Assembly: GCA_944739405.2 (NCBI GenBank)
Contig: OX123192.2
Location: forward strand, 47,482,486 to 47,546,485
Direction of reading: 5' to 3'
DNA: 64,000 bases
From: Euclidia mi
Lineage: Eukaryota > Arthropoda > Insecta > Lepidoptera > Erebidae
The position numbers and the translations under genes are program-made. The notes under the pieces are model-generated. The model made no database searches. It saw only the letters and a list, made by a program, of their open reading frames with translations, and had not been told where the DNA came from. Position 1 is the stretch's first letter. Each line of letters starts with the position of its first letter. Of this stretch, positions 34,257 to 45,630 are shown piece by piece.

Positions 34257-34308
34257 AATTAATGGCTAACCAGAATTGTTCATATATTGGGTAATGTTTC
34301 TTTAACAG

Positions 34309-34445
34309 GTCAGACGATATCCACCATGTTGTTGAGATAGAAGACTTGCTGCCTGCAACTAGTTATAGCGCAAGAGTGGCTGGGGGCAACCAAGCAGATC
34401 TTTCTCAGTATTCCACACCAGTTAGATTTACTACTACAGAAGAAG
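34309..34445 (+). CDS. Dscam-family exon: second half of FN3-1
   Basis: 137 bases, phase 2 to phase 1; acceptor tttaacag, donor gtaaga. It encodes HVVEIEDLLPATSYSARVAG and then QYSTPVRFTTTEE. The LxPATxYxxRV motif is the FN3 E-F tyrosine corner. Confidence 0.9.
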
Positions 34446-34520
34446 GTAAGACAGTACCTTAAATGTTATTTATTTGAATACCTCCAGCGAAATAAAAAGC
34501 TATGCACCTCAGTGCTTGCA

Positions 34521-34562
34521 AAAATTACCCTCAAAACCTATCAAGGTTTTGAGGGTAATTTT
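34521..34562. repeat. Perfect 19-bp hairpin, 4-base loop
   Basis: aaaattaccctcaaaacct (34521-34539) and aggttttgagggtaatttt (34544-34562) are exact reverse complements around atca. Too short for a usual microRNA precursor. Confidence 0.8.
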
Positions 34563-35769
34563 AGCATTTTCTCCGGCGAGAACTAATAGAAGAAGGTTAG
34601 ACATAACCTATATTATTTAAAAATGAATATGACTATATTCGATAATGTAATAAACTACGCACAGTCAGTTTTAAGTGTTATTTTTGATTTTTCTTTAATA
34701 TGATGAATCAAGGATGAGTTTCGCAATAACACTACAATATATTGGATACAACAATCACATATTTTTAAGTATCTTGCGTTGCTGGCTTTAATATTCAAAC
34801 AGCTTGTAGGATTATAGTTTGTGTAACTGAGAAAATATTGATTTCAAGATTTAAGTTATACTATACCTACGACTTCTTCATGTACGTAGAACCAACGCCC
34901 ACTAACGTATAAAATTTTAACAGAGATATTCTAAGGAACCAGTACTCCAAGTTTTGGACTTTGTATTCTTTTGTGTGCTGATTCGTTAGTACTGGTGTGC
35001 TACGCGATCCACTTATATATATAAATATGTGTATGTTTGGTGCCAGTTAGAATTGTCTAATACTGCGACGAATCCTGGAAAGGATAGCTTCTGTGGCGTA
35101 TTTTGCAATACATCGAAAGTTGTTCTCTAATTAAGTCTGTCTTAAGTGAAGGCTAATGGTAGATTTAATATAGAAAATTCTAGTGCCTATTTGAATTTAT
35201 AGCCAAGGTAATACTAGTATTTTTACTAGCTTCATTGGAAACCACTCAACTCACCATTGTCCTAGGGCTTATAACCTTCTAATGTGCGTGTGGGCCATTA
35301 CATTGTATTACCGGATTTATAAAAATCATGACTAACCCCCATAATTATCAAAGATCTCCATGATGTCCATCAGTCTCAGCGTGCGTTCTGCAATACAGAG
35401 CTCCTTAGCCGTTTTGCACCGAGAGCAGTTTGAACCGCGATGTCAATTGCCCAAGAGCTCTTTCTGAATGGGACTATTCAAACCGCAGTAGCGGAGCGTT
35501 GTGAATGATCCGAGGCATCTTTGAGCATGTATGGATTAGGACCACAGGACAAAGCTACCCAATTCTCTCTTCGTAAGATGTGGACTAGTTTCATTCATAC
35601 AAAGTTTAATTTCACCTATACATTTGTAGAGATTAGTTGAAAAGTAGGTGGTTGGTGAAAAATGAAAACCTGCATCATGACTATTCCTAACAGCGACAGC
35701 GGGTGGTAAAAATTAATCACCAAATTCTATGGACACGCTAACTTTCCAAAGGACCGCACCAAATTGTAT

Positions 35770-35868
35770 AAATCTTTATTTTATGCGTTTATTATTGTCA
35801 GAAGAAGGTTTGTAAGAAAAAATAATAAAAAAATATGGCGGTACAAAGATCGTCGGGTCAGCTAGTAA
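35770..35868 (+). repeat. Repeat end finishing in gtcgggtcagctagt (Helitron-like end?)
   Basis: Ends ...ggcggtacaaagatcg then tcgggtcagctagta. I recall gccgggtcagctagt as a frequent repeat end in lepidopteran DNA, and CTAG followed by T fits a Helitron 3' end. The left end was not found. A possible start of related material is at 59751 (actagcgtcagcccgcc). Confidence 0.35.
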
Positions 35869-36489
35869 ATAATATATTTCGACTGGTATTTTCATATACT
35901 GGCTGATATTTCATCAGCTCGACATGCAATTCATACCATTAACATGTAATAATGATTGCCGTTTCATGTCATGGTCCTCTTTATAGACCATTTTAGTCAC
36001 AGCTATCGACATAATTTCCAAACTTGGCAGCTGGATTATAGACCGCATAATCGTTATTGGTGTTATAGATGTGTAGCAGTGCCAATATCGTTAGTTTAAG
36101 GGTGATTTGGCATATGGGAAGCGAAGCTAATTTGTTACAAGTGAAGTAAAATCAACTACTATGTACTATCAGGCATTATTTGAAGAAGATGTAATGAAAT
36201 ATGCCATAACGATTATTTATAAAACTGGTACTAATATAATTCGTATTCAAAAACGAAGTATTAATTTGGAATATGATCGCTGTTCTGAATAGTTGAATGT
36301 ATGAATATACGCGGATAAGAAAGGACGGGAAAGTTTTGTGTTTAAATATGTCGAATAACGCAAAATACAACTACATCGCATACGAAGGACACAAGTACAA
36401 GACAAGCACATCTTCGGGAATCTGCGTTAAAATTAAGCTAACCTGGCTGACTCAAAGCTTTGTAGCCATTTATAAACGATAGTATGACT

Positions 36490-36810
36490 ATCATCATCAT
36501 CATCATCAGCCCTATATATAAACTGTCCCATTGCCAGGCACGGGCCTCCTCTCACTAGGAGAAGGGTAAGGCCATAGTCCACCACGCTGGCCTAGTGCGA
36601 GTTGGCGGACTTCACATGTCTTTCGAGAATATTATGGAGAACGCGCAGACATGCAGCCTCCGCACGATGTTTTCCTTTACCTTTTAGCAAGCGATAATTA
36701 ATATTTTAATACGCATATAACTCCGAAAAGTCATTGGTGCGTGCCGTGGATTCAAACCCCGACCCTCTGCGTGGCAATCTATTGGTCTCTCGACTAGGCT
36801 ATCGCTGCTT
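36490..36810 (-). mobile_element. SINE-1, full-length copy in reverse
   Basis: Read on the minus strand it starts aagcagcgatagcctagtcg (A-box-like), has gggtttgaatcc as B box and gcacgcaccaatgacttttc, and ends cagccc...(gat)n. It aligns along its length with the forward copy at 61424-61740, so this is one tRNA-headed SINE family with an RTE-like tail. Confidence 0.88.
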
Positions 36811-37021
36811 CTATATATAATTAGATTTATAGCTAACTATACAGCTCTGTATTTTTATATTATGAGGGCGCTTACACATTACAGCTAACATTACAAGAAA
36901 GCAGTTCCAACCTATTGAAGCAAAACCCGTATAATATAAAAAAATATTTTTATATAGAATTTCCTTCTTTCTTATTTCTTTTATACAGTTCTTATCAACT
37001 AAAATTTATTTGCCCAATTAG

Positions 37022-37174
37022 CCCCATCATCTCCACCTATGGGAGTACAGCTTGAACAAACAGAATCTCCAGGAGAACTGAAAGTAAGATGGCTTCCGCC
37101 ACCCGCAGACAGCCACAACGGACTCATATTGGGATACCGGTTAAAAGCAGTACCTCAACTGATTGGTGTCAAAG
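37022..37174 (+). CDS. Dscam-family exon: first part of FN3-2
   Basis: 153 bases, phase 1 to phase 1; acceptor tttgcccaattag, donor gtaaga. It encodes APSSPPMGVQLEQTESPGEL, then KVRWLPPPADSHNGLILGYR. WLPPPxxxxNGxIxGY is the standard FN3 B-C strand line in Dscam. Confidence 0.9.
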
Positions 37175-38572
37175 GTAAGATCTTTCAATATACTTTAAAA
37201 TTAAACAAATTGCAAATATTTTCATAATCGTAAGAATTTGTCTCTTCTTACTTCTGAATAATTATTACCAGCCAAATAAGTGTAAACATAGAGCGAAATC
37301 TGTATGATCTTCACGAGGGAGTGATCCTACATCTCCGAAAACATTTCGACAATGTTTTGAAATTTGACTTACAGCTAGAGTAATTACGCTCTGAATAATA
37401 TTATAATAATAGCTTATGGGCTAAGAAATACAAAATGTGCTTAATTTTCTTTTTAATTTTACCTGTAATAATTTTATTAATTAATGTAATACATAAATTA
37501 TGTTTTGATATTTAATCAAAAACACTAACTTGATGGAAGGTCATCAAGAACATCGGTCATATTCACTCTATGCCTTCGAAATTTACGAATTACGAAATAA
37601 ATCACAAATTAGGAATTTAAACTTTTGTGGTCATTAACACTATTTTTTACTATTCCTACGGAATATATACGACGCCCTTTATTTTAAGTAACCGATATTA
37701 TTATGTACATTCGTGAACATGGCGCTTGCAACAATGTCGAAATATCGGTTACTCAAAACAAAGGTATTTACGTGTTATATACCCGTAGAAATAGTAAAAG
37801 TAGTAAAATCAGAAACTAAATGAAATGCGCATACTAAAAGCACCAATAAATGAACTACGTACAAAAAAATTTAATCTTACAGGAAACATTATTTCAGACA
37901 AAGCCTCGAATAAAAATACACGTATAACTTTTTGCTTTACGCTAGCTGTATGGAGTACACCTATATAAACCCAGATTACATATCCACTAGAGTTATGCAA
38001 GCTAGCTAAGCGGTGTGCAATAGGAAATATCCACAAATAAAATAAGTTGGTTTTATTTTTATTTGGTCCCAAAATCTTAAGTGGGTCTCCCTTTACCAAG
38101 CAGTGGTATAGGGAGACTTCACTCAGTTGAATGTAGACTGGTAGAAGGAGTATGTACGACTCCCAGAATAAGTTTAGCCTTAGTTCACAGTAAAACATCA
38201 AAGTGTCAAGGACCTGACCGATGTGACGCGGCCACGAGAATCTTTTAAAGTATTCGATTCGCGTAAATTTCTCTTCCTGGGGATAGGAGTTACCCTCCTC
38301 TTCTTGAGAATCACTTGATTTGCCTAACCTAACTTTATCTATTTGTTTATTAGCTTTATATGCACATAGCATACACAGGTAGACTTAATGCCTTCTGAAT
38401 TTTCTCCCAGTCTACCTTGAAGTGGTGCAGAGATTAATGGTAGGTGTATACTAAAAAGCTTTACACAAGTGCTCAACGTGGATGTTAATAAAATGATTTA
38501 TTCACCCATCAACTACATCTCACATATCTAATAGATACGTACCCTTACAAGTCGTTATTCACTTTGTTCTAG
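37175..38572 (+). other. Intron in FN3-2
   Basis: Holds a decayed reading frame on the minus strand (37809-38372). 37175-37800 is AT-rich without features. Confidence 0.6.
37809..38372 (-). pseudogene. 187-codon minus-strand frame, possibly a decayed LINE relic
   Basis: The longest open frame in these introns that is not clearly coding. The stretch RFSWPRHIGQVLDTLMF recalls the thumb-region LSWxxHIxxV motif of LINE reverse transcriptases. The rest matches nothing I know and is unusually hydrophobic, as chance frames in AT-rich DNA often are. No start context, RT catalytic block or element ends were seen. Confidence 0.25.
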
Positions 38573-38663
38573 AAACAGAAGAAACTAGCGATAAGACAAT
38601 AGAAACTGCCTCTTTGTACGCGAAACAAGAAACCATTGTTACGGGTCTACTTAAAGGCGTCAG
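38573..38663 (+). CDS. Dscam-family exon: middle part of FN3-2
   Basis: 91 bases, phase 1 to phase 2; acceptor actttgttctag, donor gtaact. It encodes ETEETSDKTIETASLYAKQE then TIVTGLLKGVR. The short acidic stretch is the C'-E region, and VTGLLKGVRY leads into the tyrosine corner. Confidence 0.88.
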
Positions 38664-39760
38664 GTAACTGGAAATCTTCGAACGAACTATTCGGAGTAAT
38701 TCACGACTTTGAGTTCGTTAGAATTTGCACTATATTGCCATTATACATAAGGTTTAAATTTCTTTGGTATGCGTGTTTGTTATAAATACTATTATAGTTT
38801 GAAGTTATAGTAACCTGTTAACGGCTAGGACTTAACAGTAAGGATAATGTTGTTAAGCAACATGCGTAGTTATTATGATATTAATTTCTAGAAATATATT
38901 TTCACCATTTAAAATATATTGTCACTGTGAGGAGCCTATAGTAAAATTATAACCTCTTGGAACTTAAATATCATAATGCTCACACATAACTTAGCAACGG
39001 CGACCGGTAATTTTGTGACTACGATTCTGATTGCATTGACTGCGTTTAGTCGCTATACTCAAATAGATATAGTGTTATCAAAAAGTGACAACTGAACTAC
39101 GGCCTTGTTTTGGCCTTCCGTGCAGTCTGGGCCTATTTGGCGCCTCACCACTTAATTTCATTATATTTTTTTATTATTCGGGTATAGTGAGGTCGATCCT
39201 TGACGGTCGAGACGAGGTAACACTTTGTCAGATTTAGTGTTCTAAAATTATGAAAGCTGCGGAGATCCAAAATTACACGTATAGCGGGTGTATGGTTATT
39301 GAGTCGCCATTGCTAAAATATGCATGTGTCCTTTATTTTGATTACATAGTTGCGCTAATTTTAAATCATTTGTGTAGTAAGGCAAGCAATGTATATAAAC
39401 TCAAAAAACAATGGTGCTGATACACTTGCATTCACATACAACATTCACCTGTAATGAGCAATCCTGCAAATGTAACATAACAACAAACGAGTGTTTTAGT
39501 GAGATAGGAGGCTCTATGAATAGATTGTAAATTTGCTTCAACCTTTTTCCTGATTAGAGCGTTCGCTAGAAAGATCATAAAAATGTTAGAATAAATTTTC
39601 GGCACTGTTCGTTGTTCAATTCGACTAAATAAAAAACGGCGAATGCTCGTTGTTCTGTTACAAGTGAATGTTGACGTGTACCAGCATCATAAAGCTATGA
39701 TAAATGCTTCTGAGTATAATTTTAATTTGTGTTTAGTAATTGCACTTCTTTATTGTATAG
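38664..39760 (+). other. Intron in FN3-2
   Basis: 1.1 kb. Only the MITE-like copy 2 (39405-39705) is recognised; 38664-39400 is featureless. Confidence 0.7.
39405..39705 (+). mobile_element. MITE-like repeat, copy 2, with imperfect inverted ends
   Basis: The left end, atggtgctgatacacttgca, and the right end, read in reverse as atgatgctggtacacgtc...acttgtaac, are related inverted repeats. The inside matches copy 1 (23190-23395) in reverse. About 300 bases, non-coding. Its right end lies about 60 bases before the next exon. Confidence 0.6.
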
Positions 39761-39843
39761 GTACGCTGTATCGGTAGCTGCTTTCAACAGCGCGGGCTCC
39801 GGTCCATACTCAGTGCCATTGTTCCAAGACACCAGGGAAGGAG
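39761..39843 (+). CDS. Dscam-family exon: last part of FN3-2
   Basis: 83 bases, phase 2 to phase 1; acceptor tattgtatag, donor gtaaaa. It encodes YAVSVAAFNSAGSGPYSVPL, the F and G strands with the N-x-x-G-x-G-P motif common to Dscam FN3 repeats. Confidence 0.9.
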
Positions 39844-40379
39844 GTAAAATTTCGTATATTTCTTCATACAATTTTAAAAGCGTGTAAAATTGCAAGCAAA
39901 ATTTATAGACTCTTTAAAATATGGCTTAAAATCCGTAAAGTGATACCAATCCATAATGAATGACTCTTCTATTATTACGCTGTGATTAGAATTCAAGTTA
40001 AGTACCTTATCTCCCCAATTTTATTTGGCAATCTTCATAAAACTGTTACTAATTATAGCTTGAATTATTTTAAAAGGGTGGAAGGAGTGAAATCTGTAAT
40101 TAAGTTTGAGATTTTGCTGAAGTCAAACAACTTCAAGTTCTGTTTTGACAGTACACGTTTTGAAGACACTTAGGCGTCGCGTCGAGTCGAAGCCCCGATA
40201 ATGTGACGTAACGATGATTTTATAAGAATTGCGGTTGCGATTTTATAAGAGGCGGCTGAAGATCGATCAGTGTGGCAACATTTGGGATAGGTCCATTTTT
40301 AGCAGTGGACATCTTTTGGCTGAAACATCAGTTTGCTATACTGTAAATATATCTTGAATTATCTTAAATTTACTATACA

Positions 40380-40560
40380 TAGTCCTTGTATTGGTGGATA
40401 AAGAATACAAAATGTCACTACCGCATTTCGTTCCGAGGGTGTTGTAATCGGTGACTAAGGAAAATGCACGAAGCGAATAGTATCTATGCGAGAAGTTGGC
40501 AAACTTGACATCAAACCCTGAACCAACCAGCCAGCGTGGCATAGGAGACCGAGTCCTCAT
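40380..40560 (+). mobile_element. Degraded RTE-related fragment
   Basis: gtgttgtaatcggtgactaa, gaatagtatctatgcgag, aaacttgacatcaaaccctg and ccaaccagccagcgtggcat align with the 5' region of the RTE copy at 57380-57530, with many changes and no tail. Confidence 0.6.
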
Positions 40561-42742
40561 ATTGGCTTATAGTGCAGTTATTAAGCAAATTAGGAGAAGC
40601 AGTGGACTGCGTACATACGTGCTAATTAAATTTCACTTCTGCGCCCGGTAGTTTTGGCTCTATGTTTTAAGTCAATCAGTAAAGCAAGGTTTTTTACGTA
40701 TAAAATTATACATATATAGTTATGCTTGGCTTGTGTCTTTAAGACGTTTAGCAAAGAGAAAATATTTTTGTTAACACAAAAGCATAATTCCGCGGTCCTT
40801 TTGTCGCTTAATACGCCTCATATGAGATTCATAAATGTTACTTCACCAAAAACAACCATTGATTGTTCGACGCAGAGATTATCTCTTGTGCACAAGTTGT
40901 CCTTTGCAGAACAAAAGAAAACATAATAAGCCATTCTATGCTGGTCGATTTCCTCATTATACCAAAGTATATGTTATTAGACGTTGAACATTGAGAAGCT
41001 GTAACAATTATCAGAAGAATAAATATAAACCTTAGAAGCCAAAGTTTTCACATGTTTAAAATACGGTACAAGAGGAGACTGCAAACTTCCCGTGACTACA
41101 GTTATAGATCTTTGTAACAGAACCTATAGTTCAGTGCGCTTGTACACTCTTGGGGCCTCCACCGCGTCTGCTTCAAATAAGACCAAATCATTATGTTGAA
41201 GACAGGAATTATTTCGGATCTAGGCACGAACATTTTTCAACGTTCATGCGTCACCTCCAGGTCAAACAAGTTATTTTTCTTAATCGGCGTCGATCTTTTA
41301 TACACGGGTCGTGTGTAGAGACGACACGAATTCTAGCATAGGCCCGGCGATTTCATTTGCGTGTATAAGCGCTCTCAAGGCGCGAAGAATATTTTCGAGA
41401 TGGGTCACCCATCTAAAAACTAGGTGGTGACGAACGCGCTTTACGCCGCTTATCAATGGATTCGTTAGGTTGCCACTTTCTTTACAATGAGAAATTGTTC
41501 AATAACAGTATTGAGCGCTCTTATTTTAAGTGGTATATAGCTCCAAATATAATTTCAGAAGATACAGTTTAAGCATTATTTAACGAAAATATTTGCCTAT
41601 ATTTGCATCGATTCATAAAATCTGTTTAGTGCAAACCTTAATTCAATAAGCTGACCAACAACGTCAAAAATATGGCACATCCATAACAGCATCTCGTCCC
41701 CTAAATCTCCAATTAGTCGCCCTGAGAAGTGTATAATCCTGAAGAGCATTATCACGCTGTTCATACCGAGTTTTATGAAGAATTTTATCTTACATCAACT
41801 ATGTAAATTGGGGTAACTTCCTCTGAACAAACTTGGTCGTTTATACTAACATTTGAAACTTTTATGTTGTTATTATAATTACCTCTTTACCTTTTTTACC
41901 GTTATGTGTCTCGGCAAACCATGCTTTTGGTTGTTATTTCTTGATGCGATTTTGTGTTAACCCTTCTCAAAATAAGAAGAGGCCTGTGCAAAGCAGTGCG
42001 ACACCAGCTCAGATTATAAACAAGGCTGATGTCGATACCATTTCTCTTTATCAATCGTTTATTTATATTAGGGTGACTTTATAGGCCGGCCAATTTAGTG
42101 TCATGAGGTGAAACATCTTGAGATTGGAGTAAATTATCATATTATTATTGAATACCTTAAGCTACCTTTCCTTGCAATTTTTTGAATAGGTCATTTGATA
42201 ACATTGATGACGCTCGATCAGGCTGCTTATTCTGAATAAAACTTTTTTCCTATTTATCCTCCAAGGTTAGTTTCTGCTTTTCCATGGGTTTTGTATAGAA
42301 AATTGCCATATATATTACCAGTAAAAATTTAGTTTGATACTTATTTTATGTTTGCTATTTTCTCTTTCCATGCATATTGCGTCAGTTGCGTGGATGGATG
42401 AAAATCTTATCAAAAGGCAAAAGCGACGTTGATTTTAAAGCCTTTTTGTGTATGCTAAATTGTATTCCAAGTAATAATGCCAAGTTGTGTTTGAAATACT
42501 ATAAGACATAAGTGTCAGTTTTTAATCGCGTAGAAGCATAAAATGTATATAAACGTCGGAGCAAAGAGAGTTATTTATACTCTAAAATGCCTATTTTAAT
42601 ATAAATAATGGCATATGCCTATATGCCATTTAAATCTGTCAAAAAATATTGGATAATAATTACGTCTGGACAATAATTTGTAAAGATCGTAGAATGTATT
42701 ATGAATAGCATATAACCGTGTTGAATAGGCCATCCTTCTCTA

Positions 42743-43024
42743 TTGAAAGCATCAAACGTTCGTATTCGTCAGGATGAAATTAACCCTACCTCCGTACTTG
42801 CCAGGCTAAAATCTGCAGTACTTGAAAGCATATCAATTGATAAGGATACAACTAGGAAACTAGGGATTAGCCGACTTAAGCCTCCGTTTGATGATATTTC
42901 CATAACCTTTATTGTATTAGCAGCTTTCTACGAAACGTTCCTCATACAATACAGATTTCTTCTTGTGCTAAGTAAAACCTATTCCGAAACGCAATTACCC
43001 GTTCGAAAGCTGGATTTCAATAAT
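42743..43024 (+). other. Unrecognised 94-codon open frame
   Basis: Encodes RIRQDEINPTSVLARLKSAV, then LESISIDKDTTRKLGISRLK. The composition looks protein-like for about 55 residues (acidic/basic balance, no low complexity) and then becomes hydrophobic. No splice signals in Dscam phase and no Ig or FN3 pattern. It ends in a double hairpin, so I take it as part of an unidentified element. No function is assigned. Confidence 0.25.
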
Positions 43025-43076
43025 TAATTCGATTTATTGAAATCCAATTTTGGGACACTTCAAGTGTCCCAAAATT
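43012..43076. repeat. Two adjacent perfect hairpins
   Basis: First, ggatttcaataa pairs with ttattgaaatcc across a 9-10 base loop (about 43012-43045). Then aattttgggacactt (43046-43060) pairs exactly with aagtgtcccaaaatt (43062-43076) across a single base. The two lie side by side. Confidence 0.75.
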
Positions 43077-43240
43077 TTAATTATCATTATGTTAATGTCA
43101 TAAATTCTATTACCATTGCTGCTCAGTTTTATTGATAATAATGACCTTAATAAGCATTCAGACTCAGATTATAGAACATTTAGATAACCTTTTCAAAATC
43201 GTTACTTTTTATTGGTAGGTAGCAGGTACTAAATCTCTAA

Positions 43241-43441
43241 AAAAATGTCTTATTGAAATTAAACTACAGTTTACGGGTTTTATCGCGATGTATTGGTTTC
43301 ACTAAGTTATTACATTTGAAACTAATGATCTAGAAACTAAATTTTTAATTTATTACTAGCCGACGTTTCGAATTCTTTACAGGATTCATGTTCACGGCAT
43401 AAAATCCGTAAACTGTAGTTTAATTTCAATGAGACATTTTT
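43241..43441. repeat. Fold-back repeat with 43-bp inverted arms
   Basis: The arms 43241-43283 and 43399-43441 pair with two mismatches of 43; both contain ttgaaattaaactacagttt. The 115-base core holds ccgacgtttcgaattc and a ggattcatgttcacgg stretch. It directly replaces the upstream half of the piggyBac-like gene. Confidence 0.75.
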
Positions 43442-43446
43442 TTTTG

Positions 43447-44178
43447 AGTTACTATACCAGCATTCCCTTGGCGAGATATCTCAAAGAACGCAAAACCAAT
43501 TTCTGCGGCACAGTCCGTAAATCAAGACGTGAACTACCACCAGAAGTAATTCATCAGAAACTGCAAAAAGGACAGATAGCTGCACAACAAAACGAATGTG
43601 TAAAGGTCCTAAAATGGCATGACAAACGCGATGTCCTAACTTTGTCAACATGTCATACCCACGAAATGCAAATGTCACACGGTTTTCGCCCAGTTATGAA
43701 ACCAAAAATGATACTAACTTACAACGAAGGTAAGAAGGGCATTGATGTTGCCGACCAGCTTGCAAGCTATAATTCGCCTGTTAGAAAGACGTGTATATGG
43801 TACAAAAAAATTGCGGCGGATCTATTGGGCATAAGCGTGGTTAACGCCATTGTAATCTACAATCAATTGCATCCAACAACGCAAAAAATAACACTTTTGC
43901 AAGGACATGAATGTATAATCAAAAAATTACTTTCTATTGAAAGTCAAGTAAAATCAAGTACAAGTTCTCTTATTGTCACAACGCGTCACAAGATCACGCG
44001 TATACCAAACAATGCCCGAGGAAAGGAAGGTCAAAAACGATGCGCTGGCTGTTATAAAAAGCTGAACGAAAGGGAGCACACGGTAAATGAAGCAAGGAGA
44101 AAGACGCCAAAGGTTGTTACTGAGTGCATTACATGTAAAAAAGGCTTCTGCATAACATGTTTCAATGAATGCCACTGA
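43447..44178 (+). pseudogene. piggyBac-like transposase, C-terminal part
   Basis: DDE transposase (DDE_Tnp_1_7 type) that cuts and pastes at TTAA. The frame starts YYTSIPLARYLKERKTNFCG, just after the position where the second catalytic Asp would precede YYTS, and keeps TYNEGKKGIDVADQLASYNS with the third Asp. RKTCIWYKKIAADLLGISVV follows. The C-terminus is a cysteine-rich finger: RCAGCYKKLNE, then CITCKKGFCITCFNECH. About 240 residues remain of roughly 550-600 usual; the N-terminal half and the first two catalytic acids are gone, so it cannot be active. The frame has no internal stop, so decay is recent. Confidence 0.88.
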
Positions 44179-44460
44179 ACATGTATTTTTATTATCATCA
44201 TTATATTTTTTTTCATGTTGTTTACTATAAATAATAAGTCCTCATTGCCGTAGTTACTAATTTCTCAGAAATAAACAAACAATTTTGATTGGTTTTCCTT
44301 GTTTGATTTAACATTTTGCTACCCATATTTCCCTCAACTCCCGCATAACTATTCTCGCATGTCCATAGCGATATTTTTACACAATTCCTAATCCACACGT
44401 CCGATGCAAATTCCATATTGTTGTTTGTACGTTCAGATCAAAAAATGTTTGAAAAGAACG

Positions 44461-44540
44461 GTGCCCTACATATAGTGCACGGACGCCATGGCTAACTTCA
44501 CAATGTCCTATATGTAGGGCACGGACTGTTAACGTGTTAA
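44461..44540. mobile_element. 3' terminus of the piggyBac-like element
   Basis: gtgccctacatatag (44461-44475) and ctatatgtagggcac (44508-44522) form an exact subterminal inverted repeat. The sequence then ends ...ggactgttaacgtg followed by TTAA (44537-44540), the target of piggyBac elements. The matching 5' end was not found upstream. Confidence 0.7.
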
Positions 44541-44828
44541 GAATGCTGTGTTGAAAATTCACTTCTCTTTATTTACACAACAAGATATATTTAGAAGCGA
44601 AGTCGCTTAGTATAAAAGGCCATTAAAAAATAAGCTTTAAATTCTGTCGTCAAATTATTTTCGTTACTCCAAGCTTTTAGATAGGTCTTGTTGAAAAGGC
44701 TGACAATTTGCTACAAACACAATCAGATAGACGGGTTCCATGTTTTAAAACCACCCATAATGTTTTTGCAGGTGGCTGTGGTTGTTGGCTATGGTTTGCA
44801 ATGGGGGTTCAAAAACTCTATAATCACC

Positions 44829-45630
44829 ATTGTATATTGCCAAATGTGCTTAGGGGACACAATCTACGTAATCAAGATATGTACATAGTTGCGACCAACA
44901 GCCGGAACCTATGATTTATTAGTTGTGATTTACTTCGTAATCTTATAAAATAATTACAACAGTACTTGATTCCGTGTGGTGACGGATTAAGAATACGGAA
45001 TGTCACCACCCCATATCATCCCATGGGTGTCGTAAGAGCCGACAGAGGGACCATATTATGCAGAGAACACCACTGTAAGAGAAGGAAAACTTGATACAAA
45101 CCCTATACCAACCCGTTTGCCCAGTGTGGTATAGTAGGCCAATTCCTCCTTTCAAAGGAGAGGCCTAGTCCAGCAGTGGACTGTTAAAGGCTGATGATGA
45201 CGATGACTTGATTTTCCTTTCTCGTCGTGAACTTTACTAAAGCTGGAAATCCTTAATAACACAAGAAAGAAAAAAAATTGATCACAGTAAGACTATATTA
45301 CAAGGCGATTTTATAATCACAATCCACATTGCCGTCTCCTTCATCCCATTGTATGTTAGCAAATGTGCTTAGTATTGCTTAGTAGGGACTCTATCTACGT
45401 AATCAAGATTTAGTTGCGACCAACAGCCGGACTCTATGATTTATTAGTTGTGATTTACTTCGCAATCTTTTAAAATAATTACAATAGTACTTGATTTTCC
45501 TTTCTCGTCGTGAACTTTACTAAAGTTGGAAACCCTTAATAACACAAGAAAGAAAAAAAATGTGATCATAGTAAGATTATATTACAAGGTGATTTTATAA
45601 TCACAGTCCACATTACCGTCTCCTTCATTC
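44829..45630 (+). repeat. Tandem duplication of about 280 bp, one copy interrupted
   Basis: Copy 1 is 44829-45346 and copy 2 is 45347 to about 45630. Shared blocks in order: ccattgta, caaatgtgctta, ctacgtaatcaagat, agttgcgaccaacagccgga, atgatttattagttgtgatt, cctttctcgtcgtgaacttt, cacaagaaagaaaaaaaa and cgtctccttcat. Copy 1 contains the 44972-45205 insert, copy 2 does not. Confidence 0.85.
44972..45205 (+). mobile_element. Short internally deleted RTE-derived element inside the tandem duplication
   Basis: Target duplication acttgatt at 44964-44971 and 45206-45213; the uninterrupted sister copy at 45490 reads tacttgattttcc. Starts ccgtgtggtgacggattaag and ends tccagcagtggactgttaaa then ggctgatgatgacgatg. 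Same element as 30498-30722. Confidence 0.85.

Larger units (their letters stand above)
31568..34308 (+). other. Intron inside FN3-1
   Basis: 2.7 kb. Contains a decayed repeat (32190-32395), a LINE-A tail fragment (33216-33335) and a SINE tail (34170-34256). 31568-32190, 32400-33210 and 33340-34165 hold nothing I recognise. Confidence 0.7.
34446..37021 (+). other. Intron between FN3-1 and FN3-2
   Basis: 2.6 kb with a perfect hairpin (34521), a repeat end (35770-35868) and a reverse SINE-1 (36490-36810). 34570-35760 and 35870-36480 show only AT-rich sequence and short chance frames. Confidence 0.7.

Noticed and set aside
43429..44178. Active piggyBac transposase
   Set aside because: Only the C-terminal part is present; the first two catalytic acids and the 5' end of the element are missing.
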